64,000 nt of DNA from NCBI RefSeq assembly GCF_035917975.1, contig NZ_CP109130.1, forward strand, positions 8,804,001-8,868,000, written 5' to 3'. Below, in pieces: positions 1 through 7,556 of this stretch (position 1 is the first letter of the stretch; every line of letters begins with the position of its first letter). The notes under the pieces are model-generated. The model was not told where the DNA came from and made no database searches. It saw only the letters and a program-made list of their open reading frames with translations. The stretch comes from Streptosporangium sp. NBC_01756. GTDB taxonomy: Bacteria > Actinomycetota > Actinomycetes > Streptosporangiales > Streptosporangiaceae. The position numbers and the translations under genes are program-made.

Positions 1-45
1 GTCGGAGCCGTCATAGCCGACGACGATGTCGTGGGAATCAGTCAT
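1..45 (-). CDS. Universal stress protein, N-terminus only (cut by window edge)
   Basis: The first 45 bases read on the minus strand as an ATG start followed by MTDSHDIVVGYDGSD. The IVVGYDGS pattern is the first beta-strand and nucleotide-binding loop of UspA-fold proteins. Only 15 residues are in the window. The gene diverges from a second universal stress protein gene, and the 370-bp gap between them carries GGGAC-type boxes, so the two are probably co-regulated. Confidence 0.75.
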   Translation of the reverse strand, partial: MTDSHDIVVGYDGSD

Positions 46-93
46 CGCTTCACCCCCCTTTTCAGGATCGGCGGCCATGGCCTCAGCGTGGCA

Positions 94-127
94 GGGCGGA
101 AGGTCCCACCGGCGTGGGACCTTCCGC
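94..127. promoter_or_regulatory. Perfect 13-bp inverted repeat containing GGGACCTT half-sites
   Basis: Bases 96-108 (GCGGAAGGTCCCA) and 115-127 are perfect reverse complements around a 6-nt loop. Each arm contains GGGACCTT read outward, and on the minus strand the site reads GGGACCTTCCGCCC, close to the actinobacterial DosR/DevR consensus GGGAC-N6-CCC. It could be an operator for the divergent stress genes or an RNA hairpin. Function is inferred. Confidence 0.5.
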
Positions 128-263
128 TCTGATTTCCGCTGTGGCCATGGCCGGAGAGGTCGTCGGGCTGTCATGGCCGACCGGGTGGGACGGCGAAGGC
201 CGTCGGCTCCGTGCGCCAGGGCACGATGGCCATGATCATCAGGACGCCCATGGTGAGACGTGT

Positions 264-277
264 GGGACCTTCGCCCC
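264..277 (+). promoter_or_regulatory. DosR/DevR-like box upstream of universal stress gene
   Basis: The sequence GGGACCTTCGCCCC lies 142 bp upstream of the universal stress gene start. It matches the DosR-box core (GGGAC, two A/T, G, CCC) at most positions. DosR/DevR boxes in front of usp genes are well known in actinobacteria. No DosR homologue is in the window, so the assignment rests on the motif alone. Confidence 0.45.
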
Positions 278-418
278 TACCTGGCAGATAGAGGGTCGAC
301 AAGTATGGAGGGCAGGAACCGCAGCCGTATGAGGCGGGCACCCGGTCTCATACGGCCCCGGATCCGGTTGTCTCGATCGGGGCGTCGACTCGGTGGAGAC
401 GAACCTGAGGTGGTGACC

Positions 419-1324
419 ATGGCAGATCCCATCGTCGTCGGTGTCGACGGGTCGGCGTCCTCGCTACGGGCCGTGGCCTGGGCGGCGCGGGAAGCCAGAC
501 TGAGAGGTGCGCCGCTGCGTATTGTGCATGTCGCTCTTCGCTGGGCTTACGATGTGCCTCTTGTCCCGCAACCTGAGAACTGGGGGCCGGAGAGAGAAGC
601 CGCCGCCCAAGAACTGCTGCGCCAAGCCGCCAAGCGGGCCCGCGCCGATGCCCCTGCGGTGACGGTTACCACCGAAATCCTCGACGGTGCCGCCGCCGAG
701 GCGATTGCCGCCACAGCCGAATCCGCGCAGCTGATCGTGGTCGGCAGCCGGGGCCGCGGTGGATTCGCCGGACTGCTGCTGGGCTCGGTCAGCGGTGCCC
801 TCGCCGCCCGGTCTCCCTGCCCAGTCGTGATCGTAGGCCGACCGCAGGCCGGGCACGGCGCTGAGATCGTCGTCGGTGTTACTGGACATCCTGACCAGGA
901 TCCTGTTGTGCGGTTCGCCTTCGAGGAGGCGGTCCTGCGGCGGCTTCCGCTGCGGGCCGTGCACGCGTGGACCCATCCGGCTGTCAGAGGTCCCGGTGAC
1001 ATGCAGCCACTGGTCTATGACGTCGAAGGCATCGGTCAGGAAGAGGCGCGCCTGCTGGCCGAATCTCTCGCCGGCTGGCGAGAGAGGTTTCCCGACGTGA
1101 CCCTTGCAGAGCACGTGAAGCACGAGCATCCGTCCAAGGCACTCAGCAACGCCTCAGTATCTGCCGCTCTGGTCGTCGTGGGCGCTCCCGGCCGAGCCTC
1201 GTTCTTTGGGTCGACCATCCACTTCCTGCTCCACCACACTCAGGCTCCTGTTGCCGTCATCCCTTACGCAGGGGCAGACCAGGTACGCCGGAAAGGGCCA
1301 TGGGCTGGCCAGAAAGCTTGCTGA
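419..1324 (+). CDS. Tandem-domain universal stress protein (UspA family)
   Basis: A 301-residue cytoplasmic protein made of two UspA domains, the usual actinobacterial double-domain layout. Domain 1 opens with PIVVGVDGS at residues 4-12 and carries the ATP-binding signature VVGSRGRGG-FAGLLLGSVS at about 106-124. Domain 2 starts with IVVGVTGH near residue 147 and ends with a weaker VVVGAPGRASFFGS motif. The ATG at 419 was chosen because the first beta-strand starts immediately after it and GAGG lies 8 bases upstream; an upstream in-frame extension has no domain content. Such proteins bind ATP and help survival under hypoxia or stationary phase. It diverges from the partial usp gene at the window edge and has a DosR-like box upstream. 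Confidence 0.9.
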   Translation: MADPIVVGVDGSASSLRAVAWAAREARLRGAPLRIVHVALRWAYDVPLVPQPENWGPEREAAAQELLRQAAKRARADAPAVTVTTEILDGAAAEAIAATAESAQLIVVGSRGRGGFAGLLLGSVSGALAARSPCPVVIVGRPQAGHGAEIVVGVTGHPDQDPVVRFAFEEAVLRRLPLRAVHAWTHPAVRGPGDMQPLVYDVEGIGQEEARLLAESLAGWRERFPDVTLAEHVKHEHPSKALSNASVSAALVVVGAPGRASFFGSTIHFLLHHTQAPVAVIPYAGADQVRRKGPWAGQKAC

Positions 1325-1377
1325 GGCCTGAGGTGTGACCGTCTGCGCTGGGGCCGGACGTCGAGCCCGACCATGGG

Positions 1378-2118
1378 GCCGGGCATACCGCCAAGTGGCA
1401 TCGCAAGCAGGTTCGGGCGCGCCAGGGCGTGATCTATGAGCAGCCGCGGGTGCGGGCCGTGGCCGCCAAAGCGGTCGCCGAGGCGGCGTTGGCGAAGAAC
1501 AACCCGCCGGACCTGATCAACGTGGCGCCGGAGCGCCTGATCGAGACGTCGCTGAAGGTGCCAGGGTTCGCCATGCTGGATGAGATGACCGTCACCATCC
1601 GGGCCAGGGTCAACACCGAGATCTGTACGCGCGTCGTCGAGCGGATGGAACCGCCGGGCCGCCAGCGGGTGCAGGCACTGCTGACGACGATGGGCCCGGA
1701 CGGCAGGTCGATGTTCAACCGGCCGAAGAAGCCAGCCCAGCGCCCCACCTGGACATGCTTTACGACCCAGGCCAAGTACATGGATGAGATCGGCGCCCTC
1801 GGCGACACTGGAACGCGGCTGGACGGGATCGCCCCCCACCAAGATTGTCGGCTTCGCGACAAGGGGTCACCACCCCAGGACGCCGACCCCTTGTCGCGCT
1901 ATGACCCGGTCAAGCAGCTGGCGCTGCTGTCGTGCCTGCTGCACACCTCGTATGCAGGCCCGCGACGACCTGACCGAGATGCTGTGCGAGCGGGTGGCGG
2001 CCAATCTGAAGAAGGCCGAGGCCGTGCTGGAGGAGATCCGTCAGCGCCAGCGCACGGTCAGCGAGCAGTTGATCGGCACCTACCGCACGGTGCCGGAACA
2101 TCTCGACCCAACGGCCCC
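1378..2118 (+). pseudogene. Tn3-family transposase N-terminal remnant (frameshifted)
   Basis: The translation from about 1378 to 1860 (key stretch VRAVAAKAVAEAALAKNN, then DLINVAPE) is characteristic of the N-terminal DUF4158 region of actinobacterial Tn3 transposases. Homology then changes frame: KQLALLSCLLH near 1910 is followed, in another frame, by ARDDLTEMLCERVAANLKKA at about 1965-2030. The catalytic DDE domain is absent. The remnant ends where the truncated arsM homology begins, so this insertion or a later deletion probably destroyed arsM. Confidence 0.8.
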
Positions 2119-2123
2119 CACCG

Positions 2124-2528
2124 GGCGAGGGGGACGGCCTCGATGGTGCCGTGCAGGAATTCGGTGTTGGCCGCGCCCGCCTCCTCGGCATTGCGCCGGG
2201 CCAACTGCACCATGTCGGGACTGGCGTCCAGCCCGTAGGCCTTGCCGTACGGGCCGACTCTGCGGGCCGACGCCAGCGCGTCGGTGCCGCCGCCCGAGCC
2301 CAGGTCGAGCACGCTTTCACCCGCGCGCAGCTCGGCGACGGCGACCGGGTTGCCGCAGCCGAGACTGGCCCGCAGGGCGCCGTCGGGAAGCTCTGCGGTG
2401 TCGTCGTAGCCGGCCGTCCCGAAGCAGCCGTCGGCGAACGCGCCGGAACCGCAGTCGATGACGCTCTCACCGGCCGATGCCGCGCGGGCCAGGCTGGAGT
2501 AGCGGTCGACTACCTCGTCATGCGCCAT
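2124..2528 (-). pseudogene. arsM: Truncated arsenite S-adenosylmethionine methyltransferase
   Basis: The frame opens with MAHDEVVDRYSSLARAA and contains the SAM-binding motif VLDLGSGGGTD (about residues 73-83) and YGLDASPDMV, both typical of ArsM. ArsM methylates As(III) to volatile species. Homology stops at GTIEAVPLA (about residue 135), exactly where the Tn3 remnant from the other strand begins; the reading frame continues to 2058 with unrelated sequence. The substrate-binding C-terminal half is missing, so the product should be inactive. The gene starts 10 bases after arsR and formed an arsR-arsM operon. Confidence 0.8.
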
Positions 2529-2538
2529 GGCACTCTCC

Positions 2539-2874
2539 TCAGTCGCAGGTGGGGGTGACCGGGGCAGGATTGCCCATCACCACGTCGGCGGCGGTGGGGA
2601 AGCAGGACACGCAATCTTCGTTGATCCGATACAGGCTGGCGGTGCCCCGGCGTTCGACCAGGACGAACCGCACCTCGGACAGGATCTTCAGGTGGTGCGA
2701 CACCGTCGACTGGCCGATCCCCACTGCGGAGACGATCTCACCGACGGTCATCGGCTCGTGTCGCCGGGCCAACAGCGACACGATCTGGATGCGCGTGGCG
2801 TCAGCCAGCGCCTTGAACCAGGTCGCGTACTCCTTGGCCGCTTCGCGCTCCAGCGGATCCAGATTCTCATTCAT
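2539..2874 (-). CDS. ArsR-family metalloregulatory repressor
   Basis: A 111-residue winged-helix repressor. The recognition-helix segment VGEIVSAVGIGQSTVSHHLKIL (about residues 43-64) and ADATRIQIVSLL are classical ArsR/SmtB features. Cysteines are found late in the protein: DCVSCFP around residues 88-94 and a C-terminal TPTCD, so it may bind As(III) through a C-terminal thiol site like some actinobacterial ArsR proteins, not through the alpha-3 ELCVCDL site, which is absent. It precedes the broken arsM by 10 bases. A dyad immediately upstream of its start is the probable operator. Confidence 0.9.
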   Translation of the reverse strand: MNENLDPLEREAAKEYATWFKALADATRIQIVSLLARRHEPMTVGEIVSAVGIGQSTVSHHLKILSEVRFVLVERRGTASLYRINEDCVSCFPTAADVVMGNPAPVTPTCD

Positions 2875-2877
2875 CGC

Positions 2878-2897
2878 TAATCGACGATAATCGATTA
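2878..2897. promoter_or_regulatory. Probable ArsR operator
   Basis: TAATCGA at 2878-2884 and TCGATTA at 2891-2897 form a perfect 7-bp dyad with a 6-bp spacer, starting 4 bases upstream of the arsR start codon. ArsR/SmtB repressors bind AT-rich dyads of this size overlapping their own promoters. Confidence 0.6.
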
Positions 2898-3333
2898 ATG
2901 ATGAGAGGACAACGCTCTCGACTTGTCCTCAAGATCTCCGGCCCGCGACTGATCTCCCTGGCCAGACTTCTGGGAAGGTTCACCTGCCAGCACGACTTGG
3001 CAACCTCGGCCAATCGCGTCGCTGCCCCGCAGGGCTTTATCACTGGCCGCTGATCGGTGCTACCGCTGTGATGCCGCAGCGCTCGCCCCGCACGTGAAGA
3101 TGGGACTACGGCACACCCCACGTGCGTGGGGAGGAGGTAAGTCTCCGAGATGACCTTCTGGCAGTACCCGGCTCACCCCCACGTGTTCAGCCTTGGCGAC
3201 ATCGGCAGCGACTTCTGGTTCACCTTCACCCTCGCGGGCGGGAGGAGAGTTCATGAGATGTCGAAATCTGGTGACCAACCTTCGGCCAAGGGTAGAGAGA
3301 TACCGCGATCACACATGTGAGAGGCTGCCACTC
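2898..3333. other. Intergenic region without a recognised gene
   Basis: This 436-bp stretch has short open frames on both strands but none with recognisable protein content. It must hold the arsR promoter at its left edge and the promoter of the DUF488 gene at its right edge. I see no repeat or strong hairpin in it. Confidence 0.5.
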
Positions 3334-3780
3334 ATGTTCTCGGATCAGGACACCGGCATCGTGGGTATCGGCTACGAGGGCAGAGATCTCGAATCGGTTG
3401 TGAAAGATGCGCTGGCGTATGACCTGGCCAGGCTGATCGACGTCCGGCTCAATCCGATCTCTCGCAAGCCTGGCCTCAGCAAGCGGCGACTGGCCGCCGC
3501 CATGGCCGACAACGGCATCGAATACGTCCACATGCCACAGCTCGGCAACCCCAAATGGAACCGCGCCGGCTTCGCCGGCTCAGCTGCCCAACTCGCCGAG
3601 GCCCGGGACACCTACGCGGCACACGTTGCCTCTCCCGAGGCTGAAGCCGCGATGGACGAGATCGCGGCATGGGCGCAGAAAGGCCTCGTGGCCGTGCTCT
3701 GCTTCGAGGCAGACGAGCGCCACTGCCACCGCTCGGTGGTGCTGGACCAGGTCCGTCGACGCCTGCCCGGCACGGTCTAA
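3334..3780 (+). CDS. DUF488 family protein
   Basis: A 148-residue protein with the DUF488 hallmarks: GIVGIGYEGRDLE near the N-terminus, LIDVRLNPISRKPG around residues 36-49, the central GIEYVHMPQLGNP, and near the C-terminus AVLCFEADERHCHRSVV. In this family Arg of DVR, the C-F-E segment and the CHR motif form a conserved pocket; no biochemical role is established. The ATG at 3334 has GAGAGG about 10 bases upstream. The stop codon overlaps the stop of the convergent gene on the other strand. Confidence 0.85.
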   Translation: MFSDQDTGIVGIGYEGRDLESVVKDALAYDLARLIDVRLNPISRKPGLSKRRLAAAMADNGIEYVHMPQLGNPKWNRAGFAGSAAQLAEARDTYAAHVASPEAEAAMDEIAAWAQKGLVAVLCFEADERHCHRSVVLDQVRRRLPGTV

Positions 3781-4616
3781 CGTGGCGGGTAGAAGAGGCC
3801 GAGCACGCTGAACACATGCTGGCGTTTGGCCTGGTTCCCGATGTAGAAGACCGTGTCCTTGTCGTCTCCGCACATCTTGTCGAGCCAACGGATTCGTAGC
3901 TCGGCCTTCGCATCGGTATCGTCCCAATCGGAAAGGCGTCGCTGATGCAGGACGAACTCCCAGTCCAAAAGACCCTGACGATGCCCCTTGCACTGCCGTG
4001 AATCACAGCGGTATCGATACCAGGCTTTGAAGCGGGGAGCCTCCAGAGCTCGCCGAGGAGCGCTGTCGAACAGACCAAGCTGGTTCACGTAACTTTGGAT
4101 CTTCGCCTGCTCTTCCTGACTCCACCCCGGATGGTTCTCAACGACGATGTCGTCGATCTCCTGCGGTCGGATCGCCGCCAGCGACCGTGCTGGTGGATCG
4201 TTCCTTACCGCGTTGAGCACATCACACATCGAGTCTTGGACATAGTCCTCAATCCAAGTAGCGCGCTTCTTCCAGTCCTTCAGGTGGCCGATGGTGTTCA
4301 TGGTCGTCAGTACCGGTCGCCAGCTCTCACAGCGAGGGTCATTACGAGTCGGCCGGGCCTCGAACTCGACGAAGTCATACTTCTTGAACTCGTTGGGGTC
4401 ATCGAGCGCCCGAAAATTGATGGGGTACAGGCGAAGCCAGCCGGTGGCCCGAAAATCGGCACGGAGGCCGGCCATGCATACCGTCTCTCCGTAGGTGTGG
4501 GATGGATTCGGCGCGGCCTTCACCAGGATCAGTACCTTCAAGCGCTGTGGTTGATCTCCGGCAGGTTTGGCCATGGCGGCGTCTGGCTCTGGCCCGAAGA
4601 GTGATTGCTGCGTCAC
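3777..4616 (-). CDS. Unrecognised protein convergent with DUF488 gene
   Basis: A 279-residue soluble protein that I cannot assign to a family. The GTG at 4616 was chosen because TGGAGGAG lies about 8 bases upstream; it gives the N-terminus VTQQSLFGPEPD. Visible traits are a basic hydrophobic strand LKVLILVKAAPNP, an aromatic-rich core (GWLRLYPINFR, YDFVEFEARP), and a Cys-rich YRYRCDSRQCKGHRQG segment near the C-terminus that could bind metal. Two five-residue stretches, QQSLF near the N-terminus and QLGLF near residue 200, resemble the bacterial sliding-clamp-binding motif QL[SD]LF. Its stop codon overlaps the stop of the DUF488 gene by convergence, which suggests a linked pair. Confidence 0.75.
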   Translation of the reverse strand: MTQQSLFGPEPDAAMAKPAGDQPQRLKVLILVKAAPNPSHTYGETVCMAGLRADFRATGWLRLYPINFRALDDPNEFKKYDFVEFEARPTRNDPRCESWRPVLTTMNTIGHLKDWKKRATWIEDYVQDSMCDVLNAVRNDPPARSLAAIRPQEIDDIVVENHPGWSQEEQAKIQSYVNQLGLFDSAPRRALEAPRFKAWYRYRCDSRQCKGHRQGLLDWEFVLHQRRLSDWDDTDAKAELRIRWLDKMCGDDKDTVFYIGNQAKRQHVFSVLGLFYPPR

Positions 4617-4798
4617 CGTACAGCTCCTCCACGCGTCAATGAACGGGCAACCGCCTACCGCTGCACGGATGCCCCTCTTCGGTTGTAACTCCAAATCTGA
4701 TTCACGTCACCTGTCGGTCGAGGCCACTATGGGCATGCGAGCCGTCCAGAATGTCGTCAACTAAGTCACTTCGGTTCTCTTCCACGGGCGTGGGGTGA

Positions 4799-5107
4799 AC
4801 CGCCGACGTACTGGCCACGGCCACGGGCGCCTACCCGGAGCCGTACCTACAACGCCTGAACGCCCGGGTCGAGGCGCTGCTGACCAACCCCGCAATCGTC
4901 GTCGACCACCTCGTGGACCAGCACGGCGATGCCGAAGGGGCGATCCGCTCCGGCTTCCTCATGAGTGCCTTGGTCCTGACGATCGAGGACGCGCAGACCG
5001 CTGATCTGGTGGCGCTCAACTGGTCCGCCCCGGTGCTCACCACGCGGGCCGGCGCCGCCAGGCTCGCAAAGATCGAGCCCCGTCTCGCCTTCGACCTGAT
5101 CGGGTGA
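4799..5107 (+). pseudogene. C-terminal fragment of an unrecognised protein
   Basis: A frame with protein-like composition runs from just after a stop at 4796 to TGA at 5107 and reads DVLATATGAYPEPYLQRLN through to LAKIEPRLAFDLIG. There is no start codon at its head; the only internal start is GTG 4913, which would give 64 residues. It looks like the 3' end of a gene whose 5' part was lost. I do not recognise the family. Confidence 0.4.
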
Positions 5108-5457
5108 TCATCACGGCGGTGAACCACCAAAGCGGCCATTTCAAGCCGTTTGCCTGCTGAACGGCCAAAGCCTTCGAACGGGTCGCCACTACTTTCGGCA
5201 TCAAGGTGATGATGACAGCCAGAGCGGGCCCTCCGGCCAGAGACATATTCGATCAAGGTTTCTTCAGGTCCGGTCCTCTTGGCCTTGGCAAAACGAAGAC
5301 GTTCCTTCCCCGCAGCAATCCTCTGAAAATACGAAGAGGCCCCGCCGTCTTCGAAGAGACGACAGAGCTTCTCGGGGCCCAGCTACGGCTTCTGCTGCCA
5401 GATCCGCACGTCTTCGCCCGCCATGTACGGGTCGGTGATCTGCGAGTAGCACGGTCG
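5108..5457. other. Intergenic region with a possible peptidoglycan-binding fragment
   Basis: No intact gene is visible. On the minus strand, just downstream of the XRE gene, a short frame reads QITDPYMAGEDVRIWQQKP and then stops. It resembles the start of a PG_binding_1 domain (G-x-DV-x-x-WQ) and may be a relic. The remainder contains nothing I can support. Confidence 0.3.
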
Positions 5458-5712
5458 TCACCCGTCGAGGGAAGTGCCGCGCAGGGCGAACAGTTCCTTG
5501 ATCGGGATGTCGAGGGCGTCGGCAATCTGGAAGATGTTGTCCAGCCGGGGGCTGTACATTCCGTTCTCGATGCGGTTGATGGTCTTGCGGTCGACCTCGG
5601 CCAGTTCCCCGAGCCGTTCTTGGGTGAGCCCGTGGTCTTCCCGTACGTCGCGCAGCCGCAGGCCGAACTGTCTGCGCAGCTCAGCGAGGCGTGGCGGGAT
5701 CGGGGCGGGCAC
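5458..5712 (-). CDS. Small XRE-family DNA-binding regulator
   Basis: An 84-residue protein that is essentially one Cro/C1-type helix-turn-helix: LRLRDVREDHGLTQERLGEL, then VDRKTINRIENG and a closing helix LDNIFQIADALDIPIKELF. The start is GTG 5712. No ligand-binding domain is present, so it resembles phage-type repressors or antitoxins. A perfect 22-bp palindrome begins 32 bases upstream and is the obvious autoregulatory operator. The downstream partner, if there was one, appears to be lost. Confidence 0.85.
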   Translation of the reverse strand: MPAPIPPRLAELRRQFGLRLRDVREDHGLTQERLGELAEVDRKTINRIENGMYSPRLDNIFQIADALDIPIKELFALRGTSLDG

Positions 5713-5743
5713 CTACCCAAGGTGGCGTGCATGATCCTCCAGG

Positions 5744-5765
5744 TATGTACCAAGCTTGGTACATA
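5744..5765. promoter_or_regulatory. 22-bp perfect palindrome, likely XRE operator
   Basis: TATGTACCAAG at 5744-5754 is followed directly by its exact reverse complement at 5755-5765. The site lies between the XRE gene and a small divergent open frame and could repress both. Its length and symmetry suit a dimeric helix-turn-helix protein. Confidence 0.7.
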
Positions 5766-5853
5766 TTGCGGAAGGTGGTCAGCGCACGTCCTCGCAGGGC
5801 GCCAGGCTGGAAGCGACCCCTTTGCTCGCCCCGGCCGACTTGAAGAGGCAACG

Positions 5854-5985
5854 ATGATCACAACGGAGTCGCATCGTCCTGTTCGCACGATCGCCCTGCC
5901 CCGCCGTAACCATCACGGCGGCTACTCGCCCGCCTGGCTGCTGGTGCAGGCCGCCCAGCTGTCATGGAGATCCACTCCATCTTGA
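5854..5985 (+). CDS. Small open reading frame divergent from XRE regulator
   Basis: A 43-residue frame starting ATG 5854 with GAAGAGG 6 bases upstream; it reads MITTESHRPVRTIALP and on to GYSPAWLLVQAAQLSW. It lies about 90 bases beyond the palindromic operator, where a second regulated gene would be expected. An overlapping downstream frame (MEIHSILTLIHGARLNLTEE, from about 5964) suggests that the original gene was longer and has a frameshift. No family recognised. Confidence 0.35.
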   Translation: MITTESHRPVRTIALPRRNHHGGYSPAWLLVQAAQLSWRSTPS

Positions 5986-6235
5986 CCTTGATCCACGGCG
6001 CCCGGCTCAACCTCACCGAGGAGTTGTCCGTCCAATAGGCCCTCCACTCGGGTCGACGCCACCAGGGGAAAAGTAGCGAGGAAGACCAGGTCAAAGCTGC
6101 CCGGCAGGATCCTAGATTAGGGTGCGAAGCCATAGCGCTCCGCAGTCGTCTGGGATACCGGTTTTCTCGCTGTCAATGGCCGGGTGGGTGTCGCCGCTGG
6201 TGGCCAGGAAAAAGTCCCCGGCTCTTCGTAGTTGA

Positions 6236-6463
6236 CTACTTCTTGGTGGGTCGTCCTGGGCCTCGGGTTCGGGCCTGTCGCATGCGGAAGGACTCGCCCT
6301 CGGTGACCACGACGATGCTGTGGTGTAAGAGCCGATCCAGCAGGCTGACCGCGGTGGTGTGCTCGGGTAGGAACCGCCCCCATTGGTCGAAGGGCCAGTG
6401 CGAGCCGATCCCGAGCGCGCGGCGCTCATAGGCGGCGGCGAGTCCCCCGGCCAGATCGCGGCC
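6236..6463 (-). pseudogene. IS21-family IstB ATPase, C-terminal remnant
   Basis: The minus-strand frame contains AAAYERRALGIGSHWPFDQW followed by GRFLPEHTTAVSLLDRLLHH and VVVTEGESFRMR, the standard C-terminus of IstB-like ATP-binding proteins of IS21 elements. The Walker A and B portion is missing and no istA is present. The upstream break abuts an unrelated plus-strand HTH fragment. Confidence 0.75.
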
Positions 6464-6541
6464 AAAACCGGTATCCCCAAAACCTCCCTGCACCGTTACC
6501 TGAGCAGCGGCGAAGTACTCATGAATGAGGCGGTTTCTTAA
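6449..6541 (+). pseudogene. C-terminal helix-turn-helix fragment of a recombinase-like protein
   Basis: The plus strand reads GQIAAKTGIPKTSLHRYL and ends at TAA 6539-6541. The AxIAxxTGIxxTSLxRxL pattern is typical of the C-terminal HTH of serine recombinases or related transposition proteins. It overlaps the edge of the IstB remnant, so at least two elements have been truncated here. Confidence 0.35.
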
Positions 6542-6556
6542 GGCCAGATATTTAAT

Positions 6557-6581
6557 CTTCCCTGCTCACAGAGCAGGGAAG
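6557..6581. terminator. 11-bp perfect stem-loop
   Basis: CTTCCCTGCTC at 6557-6567 and GAGCAGGGAAG at 6571-6581 pair perfectly around ACA. No long T run follows on either strand, so it may be a factor-independent transcription boundary or an element end. It separates transposon debris from the Crp/Fnr operon. Confidence 0.4.
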
Positions 6582-6650
6582 CGAACGATCGCTGGCCGTG
6601 GATCCGGTATCGACCGAAAAGACATTCCGATATCCACAGATAGGGACAAC

Positions 6651-6691
6651 TGTTATCCAAAAGGCATCGCTGATCCTTTTCGTGGATAACA
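6651..6691. promoter_or_regulatory. 41-bp dyad upstream of Crp/Fnr gene
   Basis: TGTTATCCA (6651-6659) and TGGATAACA (6683-6691) are perfect reverse complements, and inner AAAAGG and CCTTTT arms extend the symmetry. The dyad ends 46 bases before the Crp/Fnr start codon in a locally AT-rich region. It is a good candidate for the operator controlling the following four-gene operon, either by the Crp/Fnr protein itself or by another dimer. Confidence 0.55.
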
Positions 6692-6737
6692 TATTCGCGC
6701 TGGCAGTGTGCCGCCTCGTATCCTCGGGAGGGCTTCC

Positions 6738-7478
6738 ATGCGACGGGTTCCGGCTTCGCCAGGTTCATCTCCTTGGCCATCGGGAACCTTCCTGGCGCGG
6801 CTGCCGGAGCCGTCCAGGCAGGCCCTGCTCGCGATGGGAGTCGTCCGGACGTATCCCACCGATTACGTGATAGTCCGCCAGGGCGATTCCGGAAACCTCG
6901 TCTTTGTCGTCATGCATGGCCTGGTCAAGGTGACTGCGCGTACGGAGAACGGCAGACAGTCCCTGCTCGCGGTGCGGGTCAGGGGGGACGTGATCGGTGA
7001 CATGGCCGTGCTGGACGGGTCGACGCGCTCGGCGACTGCGATCGCCTGCGGAACGGCCGTCACCCGGCTGATCAGGGGCGAAGTCTTTCTCGACTACTTG
7101 CGGCGACATCCCTCCGCCGCGGTGACTCTCAGCACCCTGATGGGTGACCGGCTGCGCTGGGCGAATCAGCGTCGGCTGGAGTTCGCTGGATATGACAGCG
7201 GCGTGTGCCTGGCACGCCTGCTGCTAGCAGTGGTCGCTCGACATGGCCGTCCTGGCCCGGAGGGCACAGATCTAGGCGTCCCGCTGACCCAGATCGAGCT
7301 CGGCGGCCTGATCGGCGCCAAAGAGAGCACCGTGCAGAAGATTTTGCGCGACCTATCGGTGCGGGGGCTGGTGCGCACCGGCCACCGGCGAGTGGTCGTC
7401 ACCGACCTTCCGGGCTTGGAGGCCTTCGCCAACCTCGCCCCGCTCCCCCCGGGAAATCCTCCGGCAAAGCCCTATTAA
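6738..7478 (+). CDS. Crp/Fnr-family transcriptional regulator
   Basis: A 246-residue protein with an N-terminal cyclic-nucleotide-binding-type beta-roll (FLARLPEPSRQALLAMG through GDVIGDMAVLDGSTRSATAIA at about residues 20-105) and a C-terminal winged helix (PLTQIELGGLIGAKESTVQKILRDL around 180-205). The phosphate-binding cassette reads GDMAVLDGSTRSATA, which keeps the core glycine, acidic and Arg-S/T positions of CAP-type cassettes, so nucleotide binding is plausible. ATG 6738 has GGGAGG 6 bases upstream. It is the first gene of an operon whose second gene encodes a nucleotidyl-cyclase-like protein, 78 bases downstream, suggesting sensing of the cyclase product. Confidence 0.9.
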   Translation: MRRVPASPGSSPWPSGTFLARLPEPSRQALLAMGVVRTYPTDYVIVRQGDSGNLVFVVMHGLVKVTARTENGRQSLLAVRVRGDVIGDMAVLDGSTRSATAIACGTAVTRLIRGEVFLDYLRRHPSAAVTLSTLMGDRLRWANQRRLEFAGYDSGVCLARLLLAVVARHGRPGPEGTDLGVPLTQIELGGLIGAKESTVQKILRDLSVRGLVRTGHRRVVVTDLPGLEAFANLAPLPPGNPPAKPY

Positions 7479-7556
7479 TCCGGGTTTCCGAAAGTCGATC
7501 GTCCGCACAATCGACGTTGGCACGCGACCGCGAAGCTAGAAAGCCAGGAGGATCAC

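Noticed and set aside
6557..6581. Hairpin as a canonical intrinsic terminator
   Set aside because: The stem is perfect but no U-tract follows in either direction, so it is only reported as a stem-loop with low confidence.
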